Below, piece by piece: positions 12,601 to 24,359 of a stretch of DNA of 64,000 nt (its first letter is position 1; each line of letters opens with the position of its first letter). Position numbers and translations under genes: made by a program. The DNA is taken from contig JAMWFC010000046.1 in the NCBI GenBank assembly GCA_027475525.1, positions 868,001 through 932,000 of the forward strand, read 5' to 3'. The notes beneath the pieces were generated by a model. It was not told the origin of the DNA, ran no database searches, and was given only the letters and a program-made list of their open reading frames with translations. This DNA comes from Macrolepiota albuminosa. Its lineage: Eukaryota > Basidiomycota > Agaricomycetes > Agaricales > Agaricaceae.

Positions 12601-12955
12601 GACCGGAAGTCAGCTGATCGCAAGCGTGTTGCCCACGGTACGCTCGTCGTCCCAGCCCAGTCTTTCTTGTGCGCTCGGCACTGATGTGCCTACTATGGCT
12701 GTGCCCAAAGGCGGACAAGGACCAGCGAGCGCTATTGTACGACTGCATTCGGGGCCATATCGTTACGCTTCGTGGATGCAAGACGGGATCGAAGGTTATC
12801 TGGTTGTTGTAAGTACTCTATCCTTTATATTCCACTTGTTTCTGGTAAATGGTGAAGCTGACGATATGTTGTAGTGATAGAATGGTTCGTCCTTTTCTAT
12901 GAGCGGCGGGTTCATGCTGATTGCTGTGAAATAGCGTGCCTACTATGGATATTAG
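9653..12955 (+). CDS. Pumilio/PUF-family RNA-binding protein (13 exons)
   Basis: Predicted 788 aa. PUF proteins bind UGUA-type elements in mRNA 3' UTRs and repress or localise the message. Exons as read: 9653-9973, 10029-11015, 11071-11264, 11322-11402, 11692-11854, 11901-11947, 12011-12080, 12138-12261, 12323-12497, 12562-12637, 12711-12808, 12875-12884, 12935-12955. All phases agree and introns are GT-AG. The N-terminal half is low complexity (Pro, Gln, His; a TQTQTTQTQTQTQ tract). The C-terminal half has PUF repeats: QQASIFLQQKL, GNWAVQRCLE, CYGCHVLQKAL, ETGSLVVQHAFE, GSYCIQHILEH, GAKSVTKAL, GSQLIASVLP, GSKVIWLFDRM, then AYYGY and stop. Exon 12 is only 10 nt. The exon 3 start could instead be 11134 (same phase). 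The ATG at 9653 was chosen because it lies downstream of the TATA box. Confidence 0.9.
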
Positions 12956-15297
12956 TTTCTATCATTACTATTGGTTCGTCATTCTTTTTCAGCCCGAACC
13001 GTGTAAGTGACATTGTCAACTCCAGCGGTCTGCATCTCAACCCCAAAATCAAGTCCGGACGTCATCTCATTACAAGTTATTTGAAACGAAAAAGCGCTTC
13101 AAGTCACCTTTGCTGTCACCTGGCTATCGTGCATCAATTTCCAGATTTCTCATTATATCGTCGTTTCTTCACATCAACAATAGCCGAACATTCGATATCC
13201 GTTCAGATCCATCTTAACACCGGAGCTCGATTTCTCTTGTCTTTTGCAATCAATCAATCATTCGCTGATATCATACTGCAAAACTCTGCTGTCGCCAATA
13301 TAACATAATCCCCGGAACAACATACATCACCACCATATATTCGCATCCGCATCATCGTCGTCATTATCGTCATCTCATCGTAACCGGTTCAAGATCCCAA
13401 CTCTGCATATGCCTCGTTGCCTATTATCAATTTCCGGGGCTCAGAATGCCCTGAGTGCATTTCAGATTAAAAACTTCCACTCGATACAACCAATCCGCAT
13501 GTTTTATTTTTTTTTTTTGCATCGTGTTTTTTATACGTATACCGATATCTGATTTTTATGTCCGCTCCCGCTCGTGTCGTGTCTTGAATTCCTTTGTTGA
13601 ACGTTTATCGCATATAATTCGTCTGTCCGCATGTTTCGACTCATTGTACCCATGTCATTATAACCCACCATTCGTCGTGCTTTCGTCCGCTGTTATCAAT
13701 TCATCATTCATCCATCCATCCACCGTTGTTTATTACCATTGCATTTGTTGTCATATCATATTCCAACTTCTGTCGCATATTCCTAGTTCATATTTCGTCA
13801 TCACAGTTCAATATTTCAATATTGCTTTGTGTTGTGTTGAACTTGCTATGATGAATAATACCATACATATGTGTGTACGTACATACAGCAATATATATTC
13901 AGTTGGACCTACGTCATTGCATCGACACAACTGCCTTTTGGTCGAGCCAAACTAAAAGTACGAAATTCAAGCGGCATCTCGAAGTCCTCATGTGAATGTC
14001 TCACGTTTTGACGTTCCTAGATAGATAGTTCGAGAAGTACAGGCGCACGATGCACGAGGCCTGAGGCCTGAGGCGTTGCGATCCGACGCGCGGATACACC
14101 AAGATTGTTAGATTACCAGGGCCACTGAAGGCAATGACGGCAGGGGGCCACAGGGCGCCAAAGTACCGGACAAAGGGACAATGAGAAGAAAGCATCTATA
14201 TATCGTTCAAAGAGTAGAACACCTCAGTCGATTGTACAAAGACTGGGGGTAAATTTCCTATCTTACTTACTTGACTCGGACACTATACTTACAATAACCG
14301 CGACTTATAGGGTTTACCTTCTAACATGAGGAGCCGGAAAAGGGGCAACGACGTTCGTTGGTTGTTATGTATGACAGTAATACTACTCCTCTTGGATTTA
14401 TGTGACAATTGGTTTAATTAAATTTTTGTACAAAGTCATGTTCGGAACTGAAGGCATTCCCTCTAGCGATCACGAGATATTGATTTGGCAGATACTGTAC
14501 CCTCAATCTCGAAATCTTCAAGCTATATCCAGAATTTATGCCATATGATTGGAATGGAGGACGTTCCGCTTGATACTCGTTTAAAGTCCCTTACAGCTGG
14601 AGAATTCGATGGTAATCCATGATTTGAGGTATTCCTTGTGGTATGTGGAAGCCGGTGAGTGACACTGACAGAGACGTGATGGAACAGTCACGACTCTTCA
14701 GCCATTACCGATTACCGCGTATCTAAGTTTGACTCGGCCTTTTCTTCTTTTCACTGGTTTTTTTCTTTCGGATTTTGCACAGAAGTCTGTCTCTGTTCTA
14801 CCTTGTTTCTGACGTCCTCGCGTTTAGAACCTTCCTCTGATCGTGAAGGCTCAAAGTTTATCACGAAAGATAACCTGGATGCGGCACACTGATCGATCAT
14901 GATGCTTATTAAATGGGAAACACAAACCGTGTAAGTGTCACCCAGAGTTCTCGACATATCTTTACGACATTGATAAGCAGATAATATGAAAAATCGAACA
15001 TTACAGATTTAATGAGTTGGTCGTTTGTCCAACATCGGATCGGTGAATGTATAGATTAAACTGGACCGAGCGTTTTTCGACTCCAGGTAAATCCAACTCA
15101 CTCTGACTTAAGTGATGAGGTCACAGAGATGACTGCTACGTATGAATCGAAAGCAATAGTGTTATACATACAAGTGTACAGTGTCTAATACAAGGTTGAA
15201 AATCGGTATCCGCATAGGTGAGTTCCGAAAGAGTGAAATGGAGTTACTAAAACGAGATCTAAACAACCAGCTATCGAGTCAAACCTCGGCTCCAGCG
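12956..15297. other. PUF 3' region and intergenic DNA
   Basis: The first kilobase (to about 13950) is pyrimidine-rich on the + strand and contains open frames at 12874-13308 and 13455-13955. These have no splice logic or recognisable motif and are best read as 3' UTR or intergenic sequence. The rest to 15297 shows no gene or element. Confidence 0.45.
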
Positions 15298-17779
15298 TCA
15301 GTCCAGGCGCCTGCCTAAACTAAAAGTACCTTCCCACCCTGGTACACGTGGATCTGTTCCTCCCCATCTCCAGTTGCCGACGATTGTATCGCCGCCTACG
15401 ATATACCCATAGAAGATGGTGGATCCGAGACCGTAATGGTAATCAGAATCGTGCTTTGGCACGCGAACGAGGTTAATCATGCCATCCCATTTGCGTACGC
15501 GGCCGTAAAAGAAATAGTCTTCGAAGGCAGCTGCGTGTTCCGTGTCAGGCTATATAGAATGGTGCGAGATCAGTTCATACCGGAGAATCAGAGGATCAAA
15601 GCTTGAACTTACTTCGCCTACAATGATTATATCTCGAATGCCGTCACATGGTCCTTTTCCTCGGCGTTCCCAGTCATGTACTCTTGGTAGTGGTGTATCT
15701 TCAGCTGCATCGGTAAACGAAACAATGTCGTCGGCGTCCCATGGTCCAAAAATGTCACTTTCAAATGCAGTGTCGATGTCCTCTGAGCTAGCGTCGCTCA
15801 TAATGATGCGAAGGAGACGCCGATATTCTTTCCTATGGGCACATTTTGTGCAGGTTGCCTCATCATGCTCATACTCGACGCGTGCATCGTCTCGGGCTCT
15901 TTTCGTGACCTGCTCTTCGCCAATGTCAAGTTCCGAAGTCAAGAATGCGTCATTTCCCAATCGCTGTGACCCATTGCCTTTCCAGCAACGATAGACTTCT
16001 GTTGCATTTCCTACACGTACGATGACCCTACCATCATCATAAGGGAGTATGGTAGGCGGGCGGTCTCCCCGTAACCATCCATTCATCATTCCTTCGTGCT
16101 CCTGCGTAGGGTCAAACAACGGATCATCTGAGGCTTCATCTCTGATGCCAGGTAACAGCCGTCTCAGAAGATCCTGAAGTACTCGAGATTCACCCTCGAC
16201 GCCATGGAGTTCGCGAAGGCGTACAAACACTGGTTTTCGGTCTGCGAGGAGGTTCCTTTCTGTCAGGCTACCATCCGAAGGATAGCGGGCGTGTAGTAAG
16301 AGCACCTTTAGCTGATCGAAACCTGGAATCTAAAAAAGTCAGGATGTAACCCTCAGCCGAAAGAGGTATGCAGTGGTATGTGGTAGAGGATGAACTCACC
16401 AATTGAGAGCCTTGCCACAATCCATCAATTGATCCAGGCTCGTACATTAATCCGTATGGTACAAGCGGGACACCCTTGTCGATATCTCCGCAGAACCTCA
16501 CTCTGTTCCAGTCGGCATCCCACTTGCGACTCTTGCTGATACCTTCACCAGTGGCCTTGGCATGCGGAGACTTGTTCAACCATTTCTCAATCGGTGGTGG
16601 CGGATGAAAATCGGGCTCTGTCACGTCTCCTGGGCGCTGAGGGAACGGCCCTTCATCTTCATTTTCCTGGGCCCATTCCCTGCCACCCCATCCATCGACC
16701 ATTTTCCGCGCACCTGATCTCATGCGCAGCCCCGATCCAAGCGGAAGGTGTGCTCCCCAACCCCAGTTGAATTCTTCAATGTTCTCGCGGGTGGGACCAT
16801 TCTCAAAGATGCCACTTGCATGCCGGTCTGCACGCGTGCGATGAAAATGTCGAGCAATTGGCATTGGCGTGACCTCAGAACGAGCCAAGAAGAGTAATTT
16901 AGCAGCAGTCGCGGCAGGGGGGAAAGCCATTGTGCAGCGAGCGTCGTAATAGACCTCATTATTAGAGGCAACATGATGATAGACGGGATACCATCCATGA
17001 GGGGTAGGATAGCCTTCATCAGAATTCTGAGATGGGGGTAAGAGGAAATGATTGGGTGGGGCAAAGGTCGCGGCGTAACGAGCCGGGAGATAAACGAAAG
17101 GAAGAAGGAGTTGCTGTATTCCCGCACGTTCTGCCGGAGTTTCCTTAAGCAAGGACTCTGACGAGGCTTCATATCAACGACCGTTGGTATGTACAACGCG
17201 AAACGACGCACCCTCGGACGTCAAGAGCCACATCACCCATAGTGCGTGTGCGATATTTTCACCATCTAGGGGCCATCCGTCATTGTACTGAAAACCTTCG
17301 TACAGTCTGCGTGCCACGAAGTTTCTAATGAAGACGTCGGCTCGTGCCCAGAGCAATAACTGAACCGCATTCCTTCCATCATCATCCAGCATCATGACGA
17401 ATGCAGTATTAAGTGCCTCATTCAAACCCAAACCGTCGTCCTGGGACAGTCTCTTATCGACATATATGTCCCCGCTGCGGAAAAGGTGCATGGCTGCGAG
17501 GATCCGTCGTAGCTGAAGAATACATTGCATCGGAGTTGGATCGAACGCGCGCCGCATCACGGCGGAGACATCGAATTTGTGGCGATAAATCATGCTATAT
17601 AGGCAACGATTGTTGTCGGACAATAATGCCTCGTAAATGCTGCGACAGGTTTGCATCAATGGAATTATAATGGTTGGTGGCCCCAATGGTTCCAGACAGG
17701 TTAACTCAAAAACAATCCTGTTGAAGATCTCGAGAGGAATTGAAGTGAGGAAACTTTTACCCATGCATCGAGAGGCCAT
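15298..17779 (-). CDS. F-box protein
   Basis: Predicted 767 aa, four exons (17779-17212, 17166-16400, 16329-15613, 15549-15298), phases consistent. F-box proteins recruit substrates to SCF ubiquitin ligases through Skp1. An F-box-like segment is at the N terminus (FLTSIPLEIFNRIVFEL, then PLMQTCRSIYEALL). The long middle part is unrecognised. The C-terminal ~90 aa (YFFYGRVRKWDGMINLVRVP, then IFYGYIVGGD) match from memory a domain found at the end of many Agaricomycete F-box proteins. The first intron is only 45 nt, a multiple of three, and contains an in-frame stop, so retention would truncate the protein near residue 201. The ATG at 17779 is the first in the open frame. Substrate unknown. Confidence 0.8.
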
Positions 17780-19019
17780 TTCAAGCGAAGGGATGGAAGA
17801 GGTGTATGGCCAAAGGTGTATGACGAGTTATTCGTATTAATTATCCTGACGGAAGAACCCGCTCAGATCATACAATGGTAACAGGTCAGGGTCTTCGCCC
17901 GATCAAGGTCAGGGATTATGATCGAGATTGAAGCATTCCTTGATCGCCGTGTACGATCGATGTCGATGTCCTTGGTTGCACAGGGACGACATGTACTAAT
18001 CAATACAGCCAGTCTGGAAAGTTGGCAACATAAAAGTCAAGTCTGAACCACTATCATCAAACCTCGAGCCTTTCGAGGCGATGCCTCCTGTATAGTCATC
18101 ACAGATGCTGCCGTAACAGTTTGACACTATATGATTTTGGTGTGTTCTGTACACGATGTGTGTACCCACGCATTCACAGTAGTGAGAAGTAACGACTTGG
18201 ATGAGGTAACAACTGGTTCCTCCTGCTCATTCTGACAATAACATTTTTGCATCGATCTTGGGCACTAAAGCCCAGATAAATAGCCTTATATCTACAGGTG
18301 AGTCTAACGTTCTTCATCTCCTGAAAACGTGCACAGATCATATAGTTTATGACCATTGTCAAATTATTCACGTGAAATAATTAATCACCATTCCTTAAGT
18401 GTAAGCTTGGATTGGGTTGGGAAGTCGTTATCAAGGTAAACTTAGACTTGCAAGGCAGGGCACGTGTGCTAACAACAATTCAATGCTACAAAATGTACAC
18501 AACATTACACGGGTTCGATGAAATCAGACGAAGTTAGCGTGTTCAAGCCATCTATGAGGCGTTTCAGGAAATTTTCATTTAATAATTCACTCACTTTGTT
18601 GATTTCTCACCAGATGACGTTTTATCGAACGTTCATTTTCATTCTCCACATGATTGTTCCATGACATTCCTCAAGTCGCACCCTAACAAACAAACTAGCA
18701 TATCGAGTCGGCTAATCGGTGTTCTTTGCGCTTGGTTCGTAGTACTATCCGAATATGGTACACAGAAGGCTGATTTGATGGAAGGCACACCTGAATTGGC
18801 GTGCTGCGAATCCGCTAGATTCAGCATTCTTTACTAGCTTCTTGTAAACACTGAAATGGATCTGGGGATCTCCGAAACCAAGGGTACTTCTCGTTGAAGC
18901 CATTCACTCTCCGCGTATCTTGTTCAGGTGAGTGTTAGATTTGTCACTTCATCCACGGCCCCTCGTGTATACTGTCTCATGGCGTGATTTTCTGGTCCAC
19001 CAATGCCAACTATACAGAA
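17780..19019. other. Intergenic, no feature recognised
   Basis: About 1.2 kb upstream of the F-box gene. The promoter of that gene should lie at its left end, but no clear TATA box is visible. No other gene or repeat is seen. Confidence 0.4.
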
Positions 19020-19349
19020 CTATTGAAGATGAAACAATCTGCTTTGATCCCTAAGGGTTAGAATCCCGTGGATGTGCCGCAGCGTAACGAAATGATTTAC
19101 TGGTCTCATCATCTTGGGAATATCTGTCTTTTGATGGATAAACGGGACCAGGTGTCGGATCATCCAATAATCTGTCAAACCATCAAGTCTGGTCTTGTTG
19201 TCTATCAAGGTAACACCAGATGCTTTAGATGATTCAGGCGACAAGTTGAACACGACAAAAGAGTCTCCACAGTCAACGTCACTAAATAATGATCGATGTT
19301 GAGTAACGATGCTTCGATGCAAAAAAAAAAGATTTACCTCTCCAGTCAC
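19020..19349 (-). pseudogene. Possible BTB/POZ-like fragment
   Basis: The minus frame reads VNLFFLHRSIVTQHRSLFSD and then GVTLIDNKTRLDGLTDYWM. The first part resembles the fungal BTB core (phi-x-VHRxIL...S.xFxDM) and the second may match the later strand-helix part. The usual MFxxP and LHxYDS motifs are missing, upstream exons are unclear, and a GTAAAT donor plus A/T tract sits inside the HRS region. It may be a relic or a coincidence. Confidence 0.25.
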
Positions 19350-20237
19350 GTTAGAAATTGAAAACTGTCAAAAGGTTAAACGGTTTGTAAGACATGGGAA
19401 GCCCTGTGAACTCTGGAATGCAAAATCTTCTTCGCCGGCATGTCCACACGGCACTTTTCGAAGTATGCCTTGTTGCGGCACTTGGCCGTGGGTCCGAGTA
19501 AACAACAAACAGCCCAAGTGACATTTCTATTCTTCCACCATCCTTTAAGAATACCGCAAACTTACGGCATCAATCCATGAGATCTGTCATTGCTGTGTTT
19601 TGCAGATGTGCACTTTCTATCACCAGCTTCGGAGTGGTCCGGTTCGGAAGTTAGCGGCTGAGCTGTCCCGTGGAAAAGGCCCGAATAACTTTATGAGTAA
19701 CGTTGAACTTGACCTTGTATAGTCAACCTTCAGATCTTTGAAATGAAAAAATATATAGGAAAGAAAGTCTTACGACCCTTCGTACCGAAAGACCCGGGTT
19801 TTGAGGCTTGACTGCTCCATACATGGCGTAGTTTGAGCTTTGACCTTCCAAAATTAATGCAGACCCACAGCTTCACGAAAACGATTGTTCGTCTTGGTGA
19901 GTCATCTCAATGCAAAATTCCCGGAAGAACAGAGTGTTTGTAACCAAGCGGCCAAGTAACGGACAATGTTCTTCGATAAAGTGGTTGACCAAAAGACCAG
20001 AGACCGCAGGGGAATTGTCATGAAGGCGGTAGTAAGGTTGCATAAAAGCGACAAGGTATGCAGAGTTTTGACGTAAATGGACTTTTTTCGCACAATGAAT
20101 CTCAAGTCCAAAGCAGTTGTTTCGGCCTTCTCAGAGCGCACACCTTGTTTGTCGATATTGAAACGGTCACGAGTAAAATAAGGAAGATACTGGATGATGG
20201 AGCATTTCCTCCATTTCCAACGCTCACTTTGACCTGA
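19350..20237. other. Intergenic, no feature recognised
   Basis: No convincing exon. A short plus frame at 19309-19521 overlaps the BTB-like fragment and has no motif. Confidence 0.35.
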
Positions 20238-20239
20238 TA

Positions 20240-20408
20240 CAGTCGAACCTCTCATAACCGATGGCCCTCCGTGGAACCCAAAAACGTTTTAGTTTTCAGC
20301 GGTATTGGAATGGTAGAAGCCGAACCAAGTCGGTGGATGCCGCCAAAACCTATCAGTTTGAAGGGGTTATCGGTTATGGGGGCCATGGGTTATGAGAAGG
20401 TTTGACTG
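20240..20408. mobile_element. MITE with ~28-bp terminal inverted repeats
   Basis: The left end CAGTCGAACCTCTCATAACC is mirrored by the right end GGTTATGAGAAGGTTTGACTG with few mismatches. Both ends are flanked by TA (20238-20239 and 20409-20410), the target duplication of Tc1/mariner/pogo transposases. It is 169 bp with no coding capacity. The CAGTC start is of the pogo/Fot type, which is inferred from general knowledge. Confidence 0.75.
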
Positions 20409-20410
20409 TA

Positions 20411-21113
20411 GAACGAAAGTCGACAGCAGGGACACGCCAATGTACTGGAACCTTGCGATATCTATTCTTGGGTATTCAAGAATCGTGATCAACCAACGCG
20501 CGATGTACCTGGAAATGTTGAAAGAAGGACCCCTGGCACGTTTCTACCACGTGCTACAATGGTTTCGGCATGCGAAAACATCCACTCTGATGCTTTCCGA
20601 TAACAAATCCAGTGACAATCTTTAGTCGTTTAGCTTGATGCGCAGGGATGGATGGCGAAGAAAGGAAAAAGAGGCCCGGGAAAGAGGGCGGTGTCACAGT
20701 TGCGATGAAAACATCATTGAAGACCGGTAAGCACAATCTATTCAAGAAGTTCTGTCCTAATCTCATTCGAAACATTCATGCGATTCGAAGGTGCTTCGCC
20801 GGTCAGCAAAAAAGTGAGCATACTCATAAGCGTATCATGAAACGAGGCATTCTCCAAGTTCCGAGCTTCGCTTGCCCTGTCTTTTCTTGTAAAAATGGAT
20901 TGAATTCATTTGGCAAGACCGTATTACCATATATCGTGAGGATGTAGTGATTCAACAGGTTCAAGCGATAATCATCGGGACAGAGTTATTAGCTAAAGAG
21001 ATTTTCCATGATGGACAAGTTAACATAGAGCGATTTGCAGTCGTGTAAGTTGAATGAAATCAAGAAAATACGGACGTGCTCTTGATTTACAGTATTCAGC
21101 GGACATTGATGAA
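20411..21113. other. Intergenic, no feature recognised
   Basis: No motif-bearing frame. It lies downstream of the first member of the tandem paralogue pair. Confidence 0.4.
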
Positions 21114-21814
21114 TTAGCGTCGGCGACGCTTCCGTCTTCTAGGGCCACGAACACCGGGTTCCTTCCTTGGGTTCTTAATATGACGAAGTAGGTGTTTGAG
21201 CAGACCGCCTGCATAAGCGTTCTCTTTAGGAAAAAACTTCCGGGTTCTTCTGGTGTATTTACTTAGTTCCACCTCCGTATTGAAGAGTCGAACTGGTTTT
21301 CCGGTTTGCGGATGGTCAACCAAGTCAACAAGGTTGACAAACACTGACTGAACAGCCTACTCTCCGAATTCAATATAGAAATGTCTCTGCGACTTGAGAT
21401 ACAAACCTTTCGACATTCCATCAAGTCTTCTGGCATAGGCGTAATACGAAGGACACGACACAAGGCCGTCCACGATTCGAAGCTGTTCTCATCCGTGCCG
21501 TAGGTGGCGTTGAAGGTTTGTACCAATGCATTCTTAAAACCTCTATCCTCAGCTGTCTCCTTGTTCCACTGTAGGACGCGAGCTAAACGGCGATACTCCT
21601 GCCATGCAGGATTGGAAGGATTATGCGAAAACCCATCACGGTCCTTGAAAAATTCTCTCAATGGAGCCTAGAACGACATCTATTGGTGAGACACAAACAT
21701 CAAACACGGGAAGGCGATAAAGATACTAGCGTTAGAATCGGGTGGGATACCAAGAGATGCACGAGGCGGTTGACGAACAGCACTTTGATTGACATTACCT
21801 CCTGTTTGTGACAT
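21114..21814 (-). CDS. Conserved fungal protein of unknown function, paralogue A
   Basis: Two well-supported exons, 21667-21407 (87 codons) and 21356-21114 (80 codons plus stop), are joined by a 50-nt GT-AG intron. They are preceded by a short first exon from the ATG at 21814 whose donor is uncertain. Motifs: FSHNPSNPAWQEYRRL, YGTDENSFESWTALCRVL, VNLVDLVDHPQTG, FFPKENAYAGGLLKHLLRHI, and a basic Arg/Lys tail. This order (NPS-P, YGTD-SW-LC, HVNLVDLV, FPKE-AGGLL-LLR-I) is a widespread fungal family of unknown function that I recognise by pattern only. The structure is identical to paralogue B about 1 kb upstream, so this is a tandem duplication. The basic tail may be a nuclear localisation signal. 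Confidence 0.7.
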
Positions 21815-21959
21815 TGTGCGAATCTACAGAAGAAGGTCCAAGTAGATGGGAATATATTTCAAACGTGCCGGCAGCTTCGGTAAGTCCTGCCATAAGAGTC
21901 ATAAACCTTTTCTGGATATACAGGCGGATTGCTAAACTTTAATACAAGATACAAGACAT

Positions 21960-22540
21960 CAAAGACCAAAAAAGGACCGTTCTTTTGGAGAAGATCAGGA
22001 GATGTATTCAGTTTTGTCAAGACGTGGGGAAGAATAGAAAATCACATGGTGAGAAGCAGGAAGGGCCCGAGAACAGTCCAGGCACGATAATACAAGGCTG
22101 CAATCGCATGCTTAACCACTTAGCCAAAAGCGTCGGTAAATGACGAACGGGCTTCAGCATGCCGGACGACAAGCTATGGAAGTCAATACACCAAAACGAC
22201 TTACACAAAATCAGTACGAGAATTTCTATGGAAAAGCATGGATGGAATATACGGATTAGACAACTAATAACAGGATTTGAAACCAGACCATATGTCCAGA
22301 TTACAACTGCGAGGAATCAATGGAACACATCACTTGCGGAATGTCAAGTCACACGGCCAGGACACGGTACTGTATTGGAAGCAAAAGTGGTGGACGCTGA
22401 GGAAGGGCTCCTAGGAGAAAAGAATCCGGCACGACCCTGACATTGCATACCTACAAGGAAGGATCAGTGACCGGATGGCGACGGTTTGAAACATAATCGC
22501 ATTGGCCTCTCAATAGGAAAAATTGACTGGAACCTCACAA
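21960..22540 (+). pseudogene. Remnant of a non-LTR retrotransposon RNase H tail
   Basis: Pieces in different frames follow the order typical of the RNase H C-terminal part of fungal LINE-like elements: PDDKLWKSIHQNDLHKI, then REFLWKSMDGIYGLDN, then CPDYNCEESMEHITC, then a TVLYWKQKWW-like stretch. Each junction needs a frame change or crosses stops, so it is a decayed fragment. It lies between the two paralogues and is probably a later insertion. Confidence 0.55.
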
Positions 22541-22756
22541 ATGACGGACATATTATTATTAACAAGAAGATCAAAGTTCTTATAATTCATTTGTTACACT
22601 ACAATACCGCTTGGTCATGACGAGAGACAAGAGCAGGATCGGTCAAGAAGAATGCATAGGATTGAACTGTTGGCTCAAGTAGCTGAGGACTTGGCCACAA
22701 TGGGTAGGGAAAGACATAAGGAAGCTCTTGTTGCAGAAGTATTTTGTGTTGGAGGG

Positions 22757-23459
22757 TCAGCATCGGCGACGCCTCGGCCTTGTGCTGCTCCGAACACCGG
22801 ATCTGATACCTGGATGTATGATATGGCGTAGGAGGTGTTTGAGAAGACCACCCGCATAAGCACTCTCTTTTGGAAAGAACTTCCCGTTTTCATGGGTATA
22901 AGTGCTTAATTCAGCCTCCGTAGCGAAGATCAAGACTGGCTCTCCAGTCTTAGGATGGTCGACCAAGTCAACAAGGTTGACATGTACTGCTTTGACAGCC
23001 TATCCGCATACGAATTAGTTTACACCTTGTCGCAGCGGCGGAAAATACCGACCTCTCGACAGGCATGCAGCTCTTCTGCCACAGGCGTGATCTGAAGAAC
23101 ATGACACAATGCCGTCCAAGATTCCAAGCTATTCTCATCCGTGCCGTACATGTAGTTGAAAGTTCGTGCAAGCACGTCCTTAAATTCTTCTTTCTCCGTA
23201 GCTTTTTTCCCCTTGTTCCAGCGAAGGTGACTGGCCAAACGATGGAATTCCTTCCACGCAGGGTTGGAAGGATTATATGAAAATCCATTGCGGTCCTCAA
23301 AGAACTCGTTCAATGCGTCCTAGAGAGTACTTGTCAGTAATGCCGAAGTACACAATATGCGAAGGCAGCGAGAATGCCAACGTTGGAGTAGGGTGGGAAG
23401 ATAGGAGACGTAGTCGAGGGCTGACGAGCAGCGCTGTGATTGCTTCCTCTTCGTGGCAT
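22757..23459 (-). CDS. Conserved fungal protein of unknown function, paralogue B
   Basis: Same design as paralogue A. Exons 23319-23053 (89 codons) and 22999-22757 (80 codons plus stop) are separated by a 53-nt intron. The first exon starts at the ATG at 23459 (MPRRGSNHSAAR) and its donor site is uncertain. Motifs: FSYNPSNPAWKEFHRL, YGTDENSLESWTALCHVL, HVNLVDLVDHPKTGEPV, FFPKESAYAGGLLKHLL, and a basic tail (RPRRRRC). Both last exons are exactly 243 nt. The third-exon protein is more similar between A and B than the first exon, which suggests the N terminus is under weaker constraint. Function unknown. The first intron could begin at several GT sites, so residues ~20-45 are unreliable. Confidence 0.72.
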
Positions 23460-24359
23460 GGTGTGAGTTTACGGGGAGAAAAGGAGACATGGAGTAGCAA
23501 TATATAGCAAACAACACGTTGCCCGGGCGCTTGAAAGCTTCGAGAAGTTCTGATAATCTAGAACATCCGCTCAAGCCAGATTTTTTCAAGCCCTACACAA
23601 GCATAATTGACTGCTAGTTCAAGTTGCAATTGGACAGAGTAAGAAGACATCATTTGAAATAGATCGACACCTAGGACTTGTTTTCTGTATCTCTGTAAAC
23701 ACGGGAGGAAAAGAGCAATAAGGTTATATACATACGCTGAAAAAAGATCCAAAAAGGATACAGAGGGCGCCGAGATCACGGCGTCGTGTACAAGGAAGAC
23801 TAGGGTCGAGAGCGATGGCCCTGGAGTGATGGAGAATTTGTTCAGCCAGTAATGAAGGTCGTTTTACTTGATCCTTGAACGTTTGAACTTTGACGCATAC
23901 AGCACACTGAACGAACTCGGGGAATGTAGGATTGGGGAGAATGTAGATCTGGCTCAGCACTTACAGAGCCGCGCAAATAGCGCTCCGCAACTGCATCGTG
24001 ATAAGACAGAAGTTTCTAATGTACTGTACTGATTTTTGACTCCCGTCAAACGAGAACAATGTGCTGGAGTGAGTCTGTTCATATCATGAATAGTGACTGT
24101 CAAGAGGTCAGCTGATCTGGATACTTTGATTTAGCGCGACTGGCGTTCTGCAACGATCAGTGCCACATTGTATTCCATAGGATCTTGGTAGCTCGTCAAG
24201 GTAACAACAACTTGTGGGTGACAGCTACGCCATCTGCTTTCCTTCGGGCCAAGGATTGAAAAGAAAAGTAGTGGATGCATACAAACCGTTTTCTATGTTC
24301 GCAACAGATCCTCCCTATCATACAAATTCTAAACCAAAAATTCTAGGTTCACCATGACC
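23460..24359. other. Intergenic, no confident gene
   Basis: A minus frame at 23960-23724 has a hydrophobic end (LGALCILFGSFFSV) but no motif or partner exons. Nothing else is visible. Confidence 0.35.

Noticed and set aside
12874..13955. Two long plus-strand ORFs after the PUF gene
   Set aside because: The first overlaps the final exons in another frame. Both are driven by pyrimidine-rich sequence with no motif or splice logic, so they are best seen as 3' UTR/intergenic.
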